The notes beneath the pieces are model-generated. The model did no database searches, had not been told where the DNA came from, and worked only from the letters and a program-made list of their open reading frames with translations. From contig JAOSKN010000002.1 of NCBI GenBank assembly GCA_027493525.1, positions 972,288 to 1,036,287 on the forward strand: a stretch of DNA of 64,000 bases. The letters run 5' to 3'. The translations under genes were made by a program, and so were the position numbers. This document shows, piece after piece, positions 28,215-39,169 of this stretch; position 1 is the stretch's first letter; every line of letters starts with the position of its first letter. The DNA comes from Planctomycetota bacterium. GTDB lineage: Bacteria > Planctomycetota > SZUA-567 > H5-PLA8.

Positions 28215-28894
28215 AGGTCGAGCGGCCCCTCGACCTTCTCGGCCGCCATGCGGTAAATGCTGGTCACGTAGCCGTCCTTGTTTTTCTGCTCGCCCACCTC
28301 GAGGCGCCCCCAGACGGTGACGACCTGGTCGTTGAGCCACTGGGTGGACTTGCCTTCGGGCAGCGTCACGAAGACCAGTTCGTTGAGCCTCGGGAACTGC
28401 CCGAAGCAGCAGAGCGTCTGGTTGCGCAGGAGCCAGAATGCGACGACCGCGCCCTTCTCGACCTTGATCGGATACATGAAGCCCTGGACCACGACCCGCT
28501 TCCCGTTCAGCTCAAGGATCGTGGCGGGGATCTGGGCCGTCTTCTTATCGCCGAAGTCCGTCGCGCTCAGCAGGCCCGAGGAGAGGTTCGGATCTTCGTA
28601 GAGAAACCCGGCCAGTTCGTCGAAGGTGACGGCCTTGTGCCCATCCGGCTCAGGCGCCTTCACGGGGGCGGGCCCGGCAGACTCGGTTGGGGACTTGGTC
28701 GCGTCGGACGGGGCGCGGCCCGCGTCGCTGCCGTCCAGCGCCGCGCCGCGCAGGGTCGAGGCGTCCACGTAAGCCGGCTCGGCCTCGCGGTACAGCCCCC
28801 CGATGCCGAACGCCAGCCCGCCAAGGACGATGACCACGCCGAAGGCTACCCAGAGGTCGCTTCCGGAATTCGGCTCGCGGGCGGGCTGATTCAT
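28211..28894 (-). CDS. DUF3299 protein, membrane-anchored
   Basis: About 227 residues. One membrane helix at about 12-36 (LWVAFGVVIVLGGLAFGIGGL), an Ala/Pro/Ser linker, then the DUF3299 domain at about 90-225 with IPATILELNGKRVVVQGFMY, FWLLRNQTLCCFGQ and VTVWGRLEVGE. The domain is OB-like and the CC pair is conserved in what I know of the family. ATG at 28894 has GGAG nine bases upstream; the frame also opens at 28933. It is translationally coupled to the LRR gene and lies downstream of an ABC transporter with a His-rich lipoprotein. This arrangement resembles zinc-uptake (Zrg-type) loci. Confidence 0.8.
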   Translation of the reverse strand: MNQPAREPNSGSDLWVAFGVVIVLGGLAFGIGGLYREAEPAYVDASTLRGAALDGSDAGRAPSDATKSPTESAGPAPVKAPEPDGHKAVTFDELAGFLYEDPNLSSGLLSATDFGDKKTAQIPATILELNGKRVVVQGFMYPIKVEKGAVVAFWLLRNQTLCCFGQFPRLNELVFVTLPEGKSTQWLNDQVVTVWGRLEVGEQKNKDGYVTSIYRMAAEKVEGPLDL

Positions 28895-29008
28895 GCCGCT
28901 GGCTCCTGCACCGTGCGCCGACATCCTACCCACGTTTTGGGCCGGTGCTACCGATTAGACGCCCGCGAGGGGCCGGACCGCGAACCCTTTTCCCTTCATG
29001 CAACGGCA

Positions 29009-29563
29009 TCACGGTTTAGCGGCCGGCTTATGCTCCGGTTCGTTGCCGGCGGGGAAGTCAAAGGTGACCGGTTTGATCGGCTGCGCCTTGATCCGCACGG
29101 TCGGCATGGCCAGCCGGAACTTCTCGGCGCCCTTGAGCAGCTCGTCCTGGACGTCGAATTGGGAAGTGAGGTTGGCCTTTTCGCCCGTCAGTTCGCTGGC
29201 GACGCCTTTGAAGGCGACGATTTTTTCCGTGCCGTCGGGCATGGTCAGCCGCGCTTCCAACGCGGGCACCTCCAGCGGGATGCCCTTTTCGGCCTCGCCG
29301 TCCAGCACGTAGCAGGTCAGTTTCCCGGCCTTCGCGTCGAGCACGAACTCGAAATGCGCGAAGTGGTCGCCCAGCACGACGAGCGTGCCGCCGTGCGGGG
29401 CGCTGTGCTCATGCCCTTCGTCGTGGTCGTGAGCGTGGGCATGGTCATGAGCGTGGTCGTCTTTCTGCGCCACGGTCTTGGTCTTGGGGTCGCCTTGCCC
29501 GCAACCCGCCAGGCCCAGGCACGCGCACAGGGCCAGTCCGGCGATCCATCCGCTCTCGTTCAT
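29009..29563 (-). CDS. Histidine-rich metal-binding lipoprotein
   Basis: 184 residues. A lipoprotein signal ends in LAGC (Cys21), followed by a His/Asp-rich stretch (HAHDHAHAHDHDEGHEH) that should bind Zn or a similar metal. About 60-170 is a beta-rich domain with HGGTLVVLGDHFAHFEFVLD. AGGAG precedes ATG by six bases. It follows the permease by 29 bases, so it probably feeds or senses metal for the ABC transporter. Similar domains (HGG..VVVLG..FHVE) occur in periplasmic metal-related proteins of many bacteria. Confidence 0.8.
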   Translation of the reverse strand: MNESGWIAGLALCACLGLAGCGQGDPKTKTVAQKDDHAHDHAHAHDHDEGHEHSAPHGGTLVVLGDHFAHFEFVLDAKAGKLTCYVLDGEAEKGIPLEVPALEARLTMPDGTEKIVAFKGVASELTGEKANLTSQFDVQDELLKGAEKFRLAMPTVRIKAQPIKPVTFDFPAGNEPEHKPAAKP

Positions 29564-29592
29564 GTTCTTCTCCTGCGTAGGTGGCGACGCGC

Positions 29593-30853
29593 TTACGACA
29601 AGGGCGTCAGGTTCTCGGCGACGTCGGTCGAATAAGCCTTGCGGGCCGGGACGAGTCCGGCAAGCGCGCCCAAGGCGACCATGCCCAGGGGCGCGAAGAG
29701 CAGGACGGGGTGGAAGCGCAGGGCTTCCAGGACCACGCCGGTCTCGGCGCGCACCACGGCCGCCGCCGCGCCCAGGATCAGCGCGTAGACGGCGAAGCCG
29801 GCGAGGCTGCCCAGCGCCGCGAGGGCCGCGGCCTCGCCGACGATCGCGCCGAAGACCGTGCGCCGTCTTGCGCCCAGCGCGCGCAGGATCGCGAACTCGC
29901 GCCGGCGCTCGTTCATCGTGTTGTAGATGCTCGCCAGGATCGACCCGGCCGCGACCAGCATCACCAGATACGCCACCAGTTGCAGCACCGCCGTGACCCA
30001 GCCGATCTTCTGGAACAAATCGGCCATGACCAGGTCGATGGGCCAGGCCAGCGTCGCGACCTGGCCCTGCCGGTTGACTTTCTGCGAAAACGCGAAACCC
30101 ATGCGCGGATCGCCTGAACTTCAGCATCACCGCGCTGACTTCCTTGTGCTCGTCGGGAATGACTTCGTTTTCCCGCGGCACGTAGGCCTCGCCGCTCCCG
30201 CGGATCACGTGCCCGGCCATCCGGTAGATTCCCTCGATGGGGATCCAGATCACCCGGTCGGAAGGGCTGCTGGTGGGGCGCAGGACGCCCACCACCACGT
30301 ACTCGTTTTCGTGCTTCTGGCTGGGGTCGAAGGCCAACCCGTGATACGGATTGAAGACGTCGCCGACCTTCAGGCCCGTCTTCTGCGCCGCGAAGCTCCC
30401 GATGACCGCCTCGGCGCGCCGGGGATCGAAGATGCGCCCGCCGGGGTAGGTCTCGAAGCGCCGGCCTTCCTGGTACTGGAAGCGGGTGAAGAGGTCCTCC
30501 GTCGTGCCGACGATCCGGAAGCCCCGGTAGTTGTCGCCGACGGCGTAAGGCACCGCCAGTTCGACCTGCGGATCGGCCTGGAGTTCCTTGTACAGCGACC
30601 AGGGGATATTGCCGGGGCTGGTCTCCAGGTGGAAGACGGTGTTGAGAACCAGTTGGAGCTGGCTGCCGCGCGCGCCGAGCACGGCGTCGAAGCCCGCGGG
30701 TCCGCCGGTGAAGGCCTCGTACGTCTGCCGGTTCAGCGCGAAGACGGCCATCACCAGCCCGCAGGCCAGGGCCGTGGAGCAGACCGTGACGGCGCTGGAC
30801 AGCGCATGCTGCCGCAGGCTGCGGGTAATCAGCAACGCCAGGCCGCGCCTCAT
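29593..30853 (-). CDS. FtsX/MacB-like ABC permease, frameshifted
   Basis: N-terminal helix (TVCSTALACGLVMAVFAL), periplasmic MacB-type domain (VELAVPYAVGDNYRGFRIVG, WIPIEGIYRMAGH), then three C-terminal helices with the FtsX signature REFAILRALGARRRTVFG. The start overlaps the ATPase stop (ATGA). The frame changes near 30110-30125. The upstream frame runs VMLKF and the downstream frame continues SGDPRMGFAFSQKV, so one extra or two missing bases split a gene of about 420 residues. Whether the transporter works depends on whether this is a real mutation or a sequencing artefact. Confidence 0.85.
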
Positions 30854-31545
30854 GCGCTGGGCTCCGCGGCGGCCCGCGCGCGCATGGCGCGGTTCAAGTC
30901 CGAGAGTTCCTCGACGCGCTCGAAGGCGCCCAAAACCTCGCGGTCGTGGCTGACCAGGAGCAGCGCGGCCTCTTGCTCGCGACAGGTCGAACGGATCAAT
31001 TCCAGGGACTCCCGCGCGGACTGCGGATCCAGGTTCCCCGTGGGCTCGTCGGCCAGCACCAGCTTGGGCCGGTTGGCCAGCGCGCGCGCCACCGCCACCC
31101 GCTGCTGCTGTCCCACCGAAAGCTGCCGCGGGCGGTAATGCAGCCGCTCGCCCAGGCCGACGCGTTCGAGCAGGTTCCGGGCGAAGCCTTCGTCCACGCC
31201 GCGCCCGAACATCATCCCCAGCGCCACGTTCTCCAAGGCCGTGTAGCCCTGCAGCAAGTTGAAGGTCTGGAAGATATACCCGATGTTCAGCGCGCGGACC
31301 CGGTCGCGCTCGGCCTCCCCGAGTCCGGTAAGGTCTTCCCCGGCCACCGCGATGCGGCCCCGGTCCGGCGCCAGGATCCCGGCGATGCAATGGAGGAGCG
31401 TCGTCTTTCCGCTCCCGCTGGAACCGCGCAAGGCGGCCTGCGCGCCGGAATCCAGCGTGAACCCGGGCACATCCAACACCGTTAGCTTCTCGCCGGCAGG
31501 GGTGAGGAAAATCTTGAGCAGGTCGTGAATTTCGAGAACCGGCAT
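30850..31545 (-). CDS. LolD/MacB-type ABC transporter ATPase
   Basis: 231 residues, the usual size. Walker A LRGSSGSGKTTLLHCIAG, Q-loop GYIFQTFNLLQGYT, signature LSVGQQQRVAVARALA, Walker B KLVLADEPTGNLD, and H-loop LLLVSHDRE. It powers the FtsX-like permease with which it overlaps by four bases. It is first in a probable operon of ATPase, permease, His-rich lipoprotein, DUF3299 and LRR genes, although a 114-base gap lies between the lipoprotein and DUF3299 genes. Confidence 0.95.
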   Translation of the reverse strand: MPVLEIHDLLKIFLTPAGEKLTVLDVPGFTLDSGAQAALRGSSGSGKTTLLHCIAGILAPDRGRIAVAGEDLTGLGEAERDRVRALNIGYIFQTFNLLQGYTALENVALGMMFGRGVDEGFARNLLERVGLGERLHYRPRQLSVGQQQRVAVARALANRPKLVLADEPTGNLDPQSARESLELIRSTCREQEAALLLVSHDREVLGAFERVEELSDLNRAMRARAAAEPSA

Positions 31546-31794
31546 CTCAGCGCTCGCGGCGGCCCATGGATGACTGATACTGGACTCTCATTAGTGCATG
31601 GACGCGGGCGCGTCAAACCGCCTTCAAAGCTCGCAGCACAAGGAGGCTTGGAACGCTCCCACCACTTGAGATACGTGAGGCCTGAATGTTGCTCCAGGTG
31701 CAGCGTCAAGTCTCCGTAAATCACGCGGATTTTGACGGAAAAGCTTATCCGCAGTCAGGTCAAGATGGTCTTAGAAGGGAAAGCTCCGCTGGGC

Positions 31795-31823
31795 TTGACA
31801 GGACCTCCTGATTTTTCTAGCAT
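31795..31823 (+). promoter_or_regulatory. Sigma-70-type promoter of the zincin gene
   Basis: A perfect -35 TTGACA (31795-31800), 17-base spacer, and TAGCAT (31818-31823) in the right place about 64 bases before the ATG at 31887. The remaining part of the 341-base gap 31546-31886, including the upstream region of the divergent ABC ATPase gene, shows nothing else I can name. Confidence 0.75.
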
Positions 31824-31886
31824 GGTGCAGGATTTTAGGAAAATATAGAGTCCTACCTGATAACGTGTTGCCGTTGGAGGCGCAAA

Positions 31887-33324
31887 ATGAACTACGTGCG
31901 TTTTTGCTTTCCGGTGCTGGCATCCCTGGCGCTGCTGGGTTGCGTCTCGGCGGCCGAGACCATCACCCTGAAGTACCCGGGCGGCTCGGCGCGTGGCGAG
32001 GTGATTCGCGTAAGCGACAGCGAGGTGGTGCTCAAGAGCAGCGCCGGCAAGGAGCAAGTGATCCCGGTCGCGTTCCTCCAGCCCAAAGACATCTACTACT
32101 GCAAGAAGACGATTCTTGACCTGAAAGATGCGCAGGGGCACTTCGATCTAGGCAAGTTTTGCATGGACAAGGGCTTGAAGCAGGAGGCCGAGGAGCTGCT
32201 TAAATTCGCGGCTTCCGTGGACCCGGCCAAATTCAAGCTCCAGGTCGAAGAACTCCTGGGCGCGAAGGAGCTGCCCGCTCCGGTTGCCGAGGCCCCGAAG
32301 GCGACGGAGCCGCCCAAGACCACCGAGACCCCCGAGGCGACCACCAAGCCCCCCAGCGTCCGACTCCGAGGGGACCAAGGACGACGAAACCGTCGAGGTG
32401 CGCGGCCCGGATGGCAGGATCTTCCGCATCCCCAAGAAGTTCGTCGCGAACAACGAAGAGATTGCGCCCCGCAAGCCCGACGAGTGGGCCAAGTTCAAGG
32501 AAGACCGGCAGCAGGAACTCAAGCGCGTCTGCGGCGGGGATTGGAAGTTCGAGGAGACCGAGCACTATCTGCTTTTCTCGAACCTGGACGACGCCGAATA
32601 CCAGCAGCTCAAGGTCCACTGTGAGGGCCTGTATCGCTTCCTGTCCGAGGTGATGGACTACAAGGAAGGCGAGTTGCTCTGGAACAACAAGTGCCCGATC
32701 TACTTCATCAAGACGCGCAACCAGTTCAACAAGTTCGCGGTGCAGATCGACCAGGCCCCGGGCGCGCAGGTCTCGGGCGGCTACTTCCGGCACCGCGGGC
32801 GCGAGGTCCACATCGTGATCCCGCTCTACGACTGGATGAACGGCAAGCAGCGGATCGAGACGGCGATCAGCACCCTGTACCACGAAGGCACGCACGCCTT
32901 CCTGCAACTGGTGGGCAAGAACGCCACCATCGATCCCTGGCTGCACGAAGGCATGGCCCAGTTCATCGAGTTTCTGCTGATGGAGCGCTTCCTGGGCTCG
33001 CCCAATTTGCAGGACCGCAATCGCGCGGTGATGAACCTGCGCCAGGCGATCAAGGACAACGACGTGATCTCCTGGGACGAGGGGCGGATGCGCCCGGCCG
33101 GCGGCGGCGACCTTACGGGGTACGCCTTCGCCTGGTCGCGGATTCACTTCCTCTACACCTGCTTCATTTCCAACCGCCGCGCGCTGCCGACCATGATCAA
33201 GGCGATCAAGGACGGCAAGGACGAGAAGGAAGCCGCTCAGGCGGCCTTCGGGATGAGCTGGGACCGGCTGGAGCAGGGCTATCGCACCTGGATGGACACG
33301 GCGTCCAAAAAGAATTTCAAGTAA
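31887..33324 (+). CDS. Secreted DUF1570-like zinc peptidase, frameshifted
   Basis: The signal sequence (VLASLALLGCVSAAE) fits a lipoprotein (LLGC) or SPase I cleavage. About 25-110 is a small beta domain plus helix; a Pro/Thr/Glu linker follows. The C-terminal domain carries HExxH in TLYHEGTHAFLQ and the third ligand glutamate in WLHEGMAQFIEFL, a gluzincin arrangement as in DUF1570 proteins of planctomycetes. The frame breaks at six C (32349-32354). Removing one C gives TKPPASDSEGTKDDE and a 478-residue protein. SD GGAGG; strong promoter upstream. Proteolytic activity is inferred from the motif only. Confidence 0.8.
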
Positions 33325-33436
33325 TCGGGGCAGGCCGCGGCGTCTTCAGAACAGGGTGTCGCGCAGCGGGTCGTGAGGGCGGTTCGCGGCCTTCGGACCT
33401 TGCATTCCCGCGTTGGCGAAGGACAATGCCCGCCCC

Positions 33437-34303
33437 ATGTCCGAGATCGAACTCGCCTGCCACATCGCCCCGTGGGGCAACGAGGGCATGATCCATGCCC
33501 TCTCCGACATCGAGCGTGCCCGCTTCAAGGGCATCGAGATGTCCTCCACCGTGGTCGAGCTGTACGAAGACCGCGTTGGCGTCTTCAACGAGATCCTCGT
33601 CGAACACCATTTGCAGCTCTACGCCATCACCGCGGGCGGTTCCATGTGGCCCGGGATGAACCTGGACGAGGAAGTCGAGCGCTGCCTGAACATCGCGCGC
33701 TTCCTCAAGGCTTCCGGCGCCAGGGCGCTCAACCTGTACCCGCCCCGGCCGAACCCCGAGAGTCCGATCGAGGACGAACTCGACCTGATGCCGGCGGCCA
33801 CCGCCTACGGCGAAATCGCCCGCCGCACGCTCGAGCAGGACGTCGTCACCTGCCTGCATCCCGAGATGGGCACGTGCGTCGAGGACGTGAAGACGATGGA
33901 GAAGTTCCTCGAGATGGCCGACCCCGAGGCGCTGAAGATCTGCGTGGACTCCGGGTGGCTGGCCGAGGCCGGGCTCCCCCTGGCCGGCTTCGTCAAGGAC
34001 TACAAGAAGCGCATCGGGATGGTCCATCTTCGCGACCTCAAGCTCAAGAAGGGCAAGGTCGTCAAGGTGAAGGTCAAGAAGAAGGTGAAGGGCAAGACCG
34101 TGACCGAAGAGCATGCGCTCGCGGTTGAGCTGGGCAAGGGCGGCCTGGACCTCGAATCTTACGTGGACGCCCTGTTGACCGCCGAATTCAACGGCTGCGC
34201 CACGATCGAGTTCGATCCGCCGGAGCCCGGAGCCGGAACGCTCCGCGAGATCGCCGCCGCCAGCCACGTGTACGCCGAACACACCCTCGATCTGGTCCTG
34301 TAG
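33437..34303 (+). CDS. Xylose-isomerase-like TIM-barrel protein
   Basis: About 288 residues. Features of the sugar-phosphate isomerase/epimerase (AP-endonuclease 2) superfamily are LACHIAPWGNEGMIHALSDI, the metal-ligand strands CLHPEMGTCVED and ICVDSGWLAEAG, then GMVHLRDLK, and a C-terminal ATIEFDPPE. A very lysine- and valine-rich hairpin (about 200-223) is inserted after GMVHLRDLK, where these barrels often have a short loop. I prefer ATG at 33437 to the TTG at 33413. The substrate is unknown. Confidence 0.8.
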   Translation: MSEIELACHIAPWGNEGMIHALSDIERARFKGIEMSSTVVELYEDRVGVFNEILVEHHLQLYAITAGGSMWPGMNLDEEVERCLNIARFLKASGARALNLYPPRPNPESPIEDELDLMPAATAYGEIARRTLEQDVVTCLHPEMGTCVEDVKTMEKFLEMADPEALKICVDSGWLAEAGLPLAGFVKDYKKRIGMVHLRDLKLKKGKVVKVKVKKKVKGKTVTEEHALAVELGKGGLDLESYVDALLTAEFNGCATIEFDPPEPGAGTLREIAAASHVYAEHTLDLVL

Positions 34304-34318
34304 CTTCCGCGCCGCCGG

Positions 34319-35383
34319 TTACTCGTCCCCCGAGCCCTCGCCCACCGTCACGTTGTCCAGGTAAAGGCCTTCCCGCACCTCGCTGTCGTCGCTCGCGAAA
34401 GAGAAGCGGATCTTCACTTGGGCGTTGCGGTAGGACGAGAGCGGGACGCGGCGCTCCTCCCAGCCCGTCGACTGGGGATGCGCGAAGAGCTGGGTCCAGT
34501 TGTCGCCGTTGTCCGTCGAGATTTCCAGCAGGAAGGAATCGGCGCCTTCTTCGTAGAAGGCGAGCCACTGGTAGCGCAGCTCGGGATGTTCAAGCGCCGT
34601 AAGGTCCATCGAGGGGCTGGTGGCGGCGGCGTGCACGTTATTGCCATAGGTGGCCTGGTCGGGCAGGGCGCAGCGCAGGCACATCCCGCCGTTGGCGGCG
34701 CGGCGGCGGGTCGGGTGCCAGCGCGTCTCGCCGTCGCTGGCGAGATCCCAGCCCGCGATCTTCCGGTCGAAATTCTCCCTGAGCGCCGACTTCAGGGTGT
34801 CGAACTCGAGGGACTCGATGTCCTTCGCCCCGACCTTGAGCAGCCCGAAACGCGTCTCCAGGCTCAGTTCGCCCAATTCCACCTTGCCCGAGGCCTTCAA
34901 CTGCCGCGCGAAGATGCGGTCGTGCTGGGGCGCGTCCGGCGCCGCGCGCGCGATCGACGCCAGCAAGGTCGCGATGCGCTGCTTGACCTCGGGGTCCTCG
35001 GCCTTCGCCTCGGATACCTTCAGCGCGGGGACGACCTTGGGCCCCTGCTCGATCAACGCCTCGTGCGCCGCCTCGCGCTCGGGATAGTTCGCGCTCCCGA
35101 GCTGCTCCACCCACTTCGCCACGGCCCGCGGGTCTACTTCCTGCACCGTCACGCCGAAGACGACACGCTGAATCTGGCCCAAGGGCAGCGTAAGCAGCCC
35201 GTACTCGGTCCGGAACTTAAGCTCCTCGGCCTCCGGTTTGCCGACGAGGATCGAACCGTCATGGAGGCGCACGGTGACCTTGGGGGTCTTGGGCGGCGCG
35301 GGCGGCGGAACCTCGCCCGCCCAGGCGCGCGCGAAGCCCAGCAGGGCGGCCAGGCACAGCACGGCTCGTCGTGGATCGCGCAT
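34319..35383 (-). CDS. Secreted protein with helical repeats and C-terminal jelly-roll domain
   Basis: 354 residues. Signal peptide (RAVLCLAALLGFARAWAGE), then a beta domain (VTVRLHDGSILVGKPE, TLPLGQIQRVVFGV) of a kind I associate with planctomycete secreted proteins. A helical stretch with HEAT-like character (LGSANYPEREAAHEALIEQG) lies at about 90-145. The end (about 215-345) has FLLEISTDNGDNWTQLFAHP and LYLDNVTVGEG, typical of MAM/immune-inhibitor-A-type jelly rolls. No catalytic residue is seen. Probably a surface or periplasmic binding protein. Confidence 0.65.
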   Translation of the reverse strand: MRDPRRAVLCLAALLGFARAWAGEVPPPAPPKTPKVTVRLHDGSILVGKPEAEELKFRTEYGLLTLPLGQIQRVVFGVTVQEVDPRAVAKWVEQLGSANYPEREAAHEALIEQGPKVVPALKVSEAKAEDPEVKQRIATLLASIARAAPDAPQHDRIFARQLKASGKVELGELSLETRFGLLKVGAKDIESLEFDTLKSALRENFDRKIAGWDLASDGETRWHPTRRRAANGGMCLRCALPDQATYGNNVHAAATSPSMDLTALEHPELRYQWLAFYEEGADSFLLEISTDNGDNWTQLFAHPQSTGWEERRVPLSSYRNAQVKIRFSFASDDSEVREGLYLDNVTVGEGSGDE

Positions 35384-35504
35384 CTCGGCTCCTCTGGTCC
35401 GTTCGATCCTTCAGGTATTGACGTGGCGCCCCGTCCGATCCGTCCCGTCAAATCCGCGCGCCGGGCATGCGCGCCGATCCCCCAGCGCCTTGCCTCGCCG
35501 CGAC

Positions 35505-35532
35505 TTGCATCCCCCGACCGTGCTTCTATAAC
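35505..35532 (+). promoter_or_regulatory. Candidate icd promoter and leader hairpin
   Basis: TTGCAT (35505-35510), 16 bases, TATAAC (35527-35532). A perfect GGTTCG-CTTT-CGAACC hairpin follows at 35550-35565, between the promoter and the ATG at 35590. The -35 box is weak and the -10 box good. Confidence 0.45.
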
Positions 35533-35589
35533 GTACCGCTCGACTTCGAGGTTCGCTTTCGAACCGGTATTCAGGGGGACTTCCAGCCC

Positions 35590-37059
<1,470 letters not shown>

Positions 37060-37093
37060 GGGCAATCCCGGGAACCGGGTGCAGGACTCCGGC

Positions 37094-37122
37094 AAAAGGG
37101 GCGCGGGCTACCGCGCCCTTTT
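37094..37122 (+). terminator. Rho-independent terminator of icd
   Basis: GGGCGCGG (37099-37106) pairs with CCGCGCCC (37111-37118), flanked by AAAA and TTTT, so it may work in both directions. Confidence 0.9.
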
Positions 37123-37148
37123 CATTTAGTAAGCTCAATTCGGATGGT

Positions 37149-37330
37149 CCAAACAAATTCAAAACGGCAAACGGCGAGAACTAAATTCCAAACAAACGGC
37201 AAACTGAAAACGGCAAACGGAAAGACAGACTTCCCAGTGGTGCGCTGGCCCTCTGGCGGTTCGCAGATCGAAGTTTGCTGTTTGCTTGCCGTTTGGAATT
37301 TGGTTCTTGCCGTTTGAGATTTGTTTGATT
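37149..37330. repeat. Imperfect long inverted repeat, AT-rich
   Basis: The left arm (about 37149-37215) and right arm (about 37265-37330) are imperfect reverse complements built from AAACGGCAA and AAATTCCAAAC pieces. It fills most of the 341-base gap between icd and the ABC exporter. A weak promoter candidate (TTGAGA 37346-37351, 19 bases, TAAAAT 37371-37376) lies between it and the exporter start. Confidence 0.65.
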
Positions 37331-37400
37331 CTTGGATCTTCTAATTTGAGACTTCATCCGGCCTCTGTGGTAAAATTGCGCCCTTGCTCGAGAACCGCCC

Positions 37401-39155
37401 ATGTTCCTGCGTCTGCTGGGACTCCTGAAGCCGTACCGCGCGCCGATCGTCGCCGGGTTCGCCTGCCTGGTGCTGATGATCCCCTGCCAGCTCTTTCATC
37501 CGCTGGTCTGGAAGTTCGTGGTGGACGAGGTCCTGATCGCGGGGCATCGCGAGTACCTGCTCCCCGCGCTGGGCGTGATGCTCGGCGTCTTCCTGCTCGG
37601 CACGGGCCTCTCGGCGGCGCGCACCTACCTGCTTGGCCGCGCCGGGCAGCGCTTCGTCAACGACCTGCGCGCGCGCCTGCACGGGAAGCTCATGCGCCAG
37701 TCGCTGGCCTATCATCACGAGCGCCGCAGCGGGGACATGCAGGCGCGCGTCGTCGGCGACGTGGACGTGCTCAACGAGGTCGTCATCAACGGCGTGGACA
37801 CGATCCTGACCAACGCGCTGGGTTTCGTCGGCGTGGCCGGGATCGTCCTGTGGCTGAACTGGAAGGTCGGCGTCCTGACGCTGATCCCGCTCGCGCTGGT
37901 CGCGGCGATGGTCTGGTATTTCAACCTGAAAGTGAAGGGGCTTTATCGCCGCGTGCGCGACCGGCTGGGCGATCTCTCGGCGCTCTTGCAGGAGCACCTG
38001 GCGGGGATCGCCGTGATCAAGGCCTTCGCGCGCGAGCCGCACGAGGGAGAGCGCTTCGAGGAGCGCAACGCGGCGTATTATTCGGAGAGCCTGAAAGGCG
38101 TGCGCGCGCGCAGCTTCTACTTTCCGGGCGTGATGGCGGTGGGCTTTTTCAGCAACGTCGCGATGCTCGGCGCCGGCGCGTACTTCGTCTACCGGGGCGA
38201 GTTCACCATCGGCGGGCTGGTCGCGCTGCGCGGCTACTGGTGGCAGCTCTTCAGCCCCGTTCAGTCGCTGGCGCAGATCAACGAGATGATCCAGCGCGCG
38301 GGCGCCTCGGCCGGGCGCCTCTTCGACGTCCTTGACGCCCCCGAGACCGTCCGCGACGCGCCGGACGCGAAGGAACTGCCGAGCTTCGAAGGCCGGCTCG
38401 TCTTCGAGCGCGTCGGCTTCGCCTATACCTCCGATCGCCCGGCGCTGAAGGGCGTGGATTTCGAGGTCCGGCCCGGGCAGACCTTCGGCGTCGTCGGGCC
38501 AAGCGGCTCGGGCAAGTCCACGGTCTTGAACCTGATCCTGCGCTTCTACGATCCCCAGGACGGCGCCGTGCGCCTGGACGGGCACGACCTGCGCGAGCTG
38601 AAACAGGCGGCCTTACGCCGGCACACGGCCATCGTGACGCAGGAGCCGTTCCTCTTCAACGCGACGATTCGCGAAAACATCCTCTTTGGCAGGCTGGGCG
38701 CGCGCGACGAGGAACTCCAGGAGGCCGCCCGGCAAGCCAACGCGCATGAGTTCATCGAGGCTCTGCCGCGGGGGTACGAGACGCTCGTGGGCGAGCGCGG
38801 CGTGAAGCTCTCCGGCGGGCAGAAGCAGCGACTCTGCATCGCGCGCGCCTTCCTGGCCAACCCGCGGCTGCTGCTCCTCGACGAGGCCACCGCCAGCGTG
38901 GAGCCCGAGAGCGAGGCGCTGATCCAGGCCGCGCTGGAGCGGCTGATGCGGGGGCGCACGACGGTGATCGTCAGCCACCGCCTCTCGCTGGTCCGCAACT
39001 GCGACCGGATCCTCGCGATCCGCGACGGACGCATCGCCGAGCGCGGTTCGCACGACGAACTGCTCGCGCAGGGCGGCTGGTACGCGCGGATGTACAAACT
39101 GCAGAGCGAAGGCGCCGGTTTCGCGGAGCTTGAGCAGGCCGCGGAGCAGGTTTGA
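37401..39155 (+). CDS. MsbA-like ABC exporter (fused membrane and ATPase domains)
   Basis: 584 residues. Six helices in residues 1-310, then an ATPase with Walker [21 protein letters not shown]-loop [15 protein letters not shown], signature [17 protein letters not shown], Walker [17 protein letters not shown] and H-loop VIVSHRL. It works as a homodimer, exporting a lipid or drug-like molecule; the substrate is unknown. The D-loop reads SVEPESE where an Asp (SALD/SVD) is usual. The stop is followed by the dehydratase start 14 bases later, so they may be co-transcribed. Confidence 0.9.
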   Translation: MFLRLLGLLKPYRAPIVAGFACLVLMIPCQLFHPLVWKFVVDEVLIAGHREYLLPALGVMLGVFLLGTGLSAARTYLLGRAGQRFVNDLRARLHGKLMRQSLAYHHERRSGDMQARVVGDVDVLNEVVINGVDTILTNALGFVGVAGIVLWLNWKVGVLTLIPLALVAAMVWYFNLKVKGLYRRVRDRLGDLSALLQEHLAGIAVIKAFAREPHEGERFEERNAAYYSESLKGVRARSFYFPGVMAVGFFSNVAMLGAGAYFVYRGEFTIGGLVALRGYWWQLFSPVQSLAQINEMIQRAGASAGRLFDVLDAPETVRDAPDAKELPSFEGRLVFERVGFAYTSDRPALKGVDFEVRPGQTFGVVGPSGSGKSTVLNLILRFYDPQDGAVRLDGHDLRELKQAALRRHTAIVTQEPFLFNATIRENILFGRLGARDEELQEAARQANAHEFIEALPRGYETLVGERGVKLSGGQKQRLCIARAFLANPRLLLLDEATASVEPESEALIQAALERLMRGRTTVIVSHRLSLVRNCDRILAIRDGRIAERGSHDELLAQGGWYARMYKLQSEGAGFAELEQAAEQV

Positions 39156-39169
39156 AGCGAGGAGCTTAC

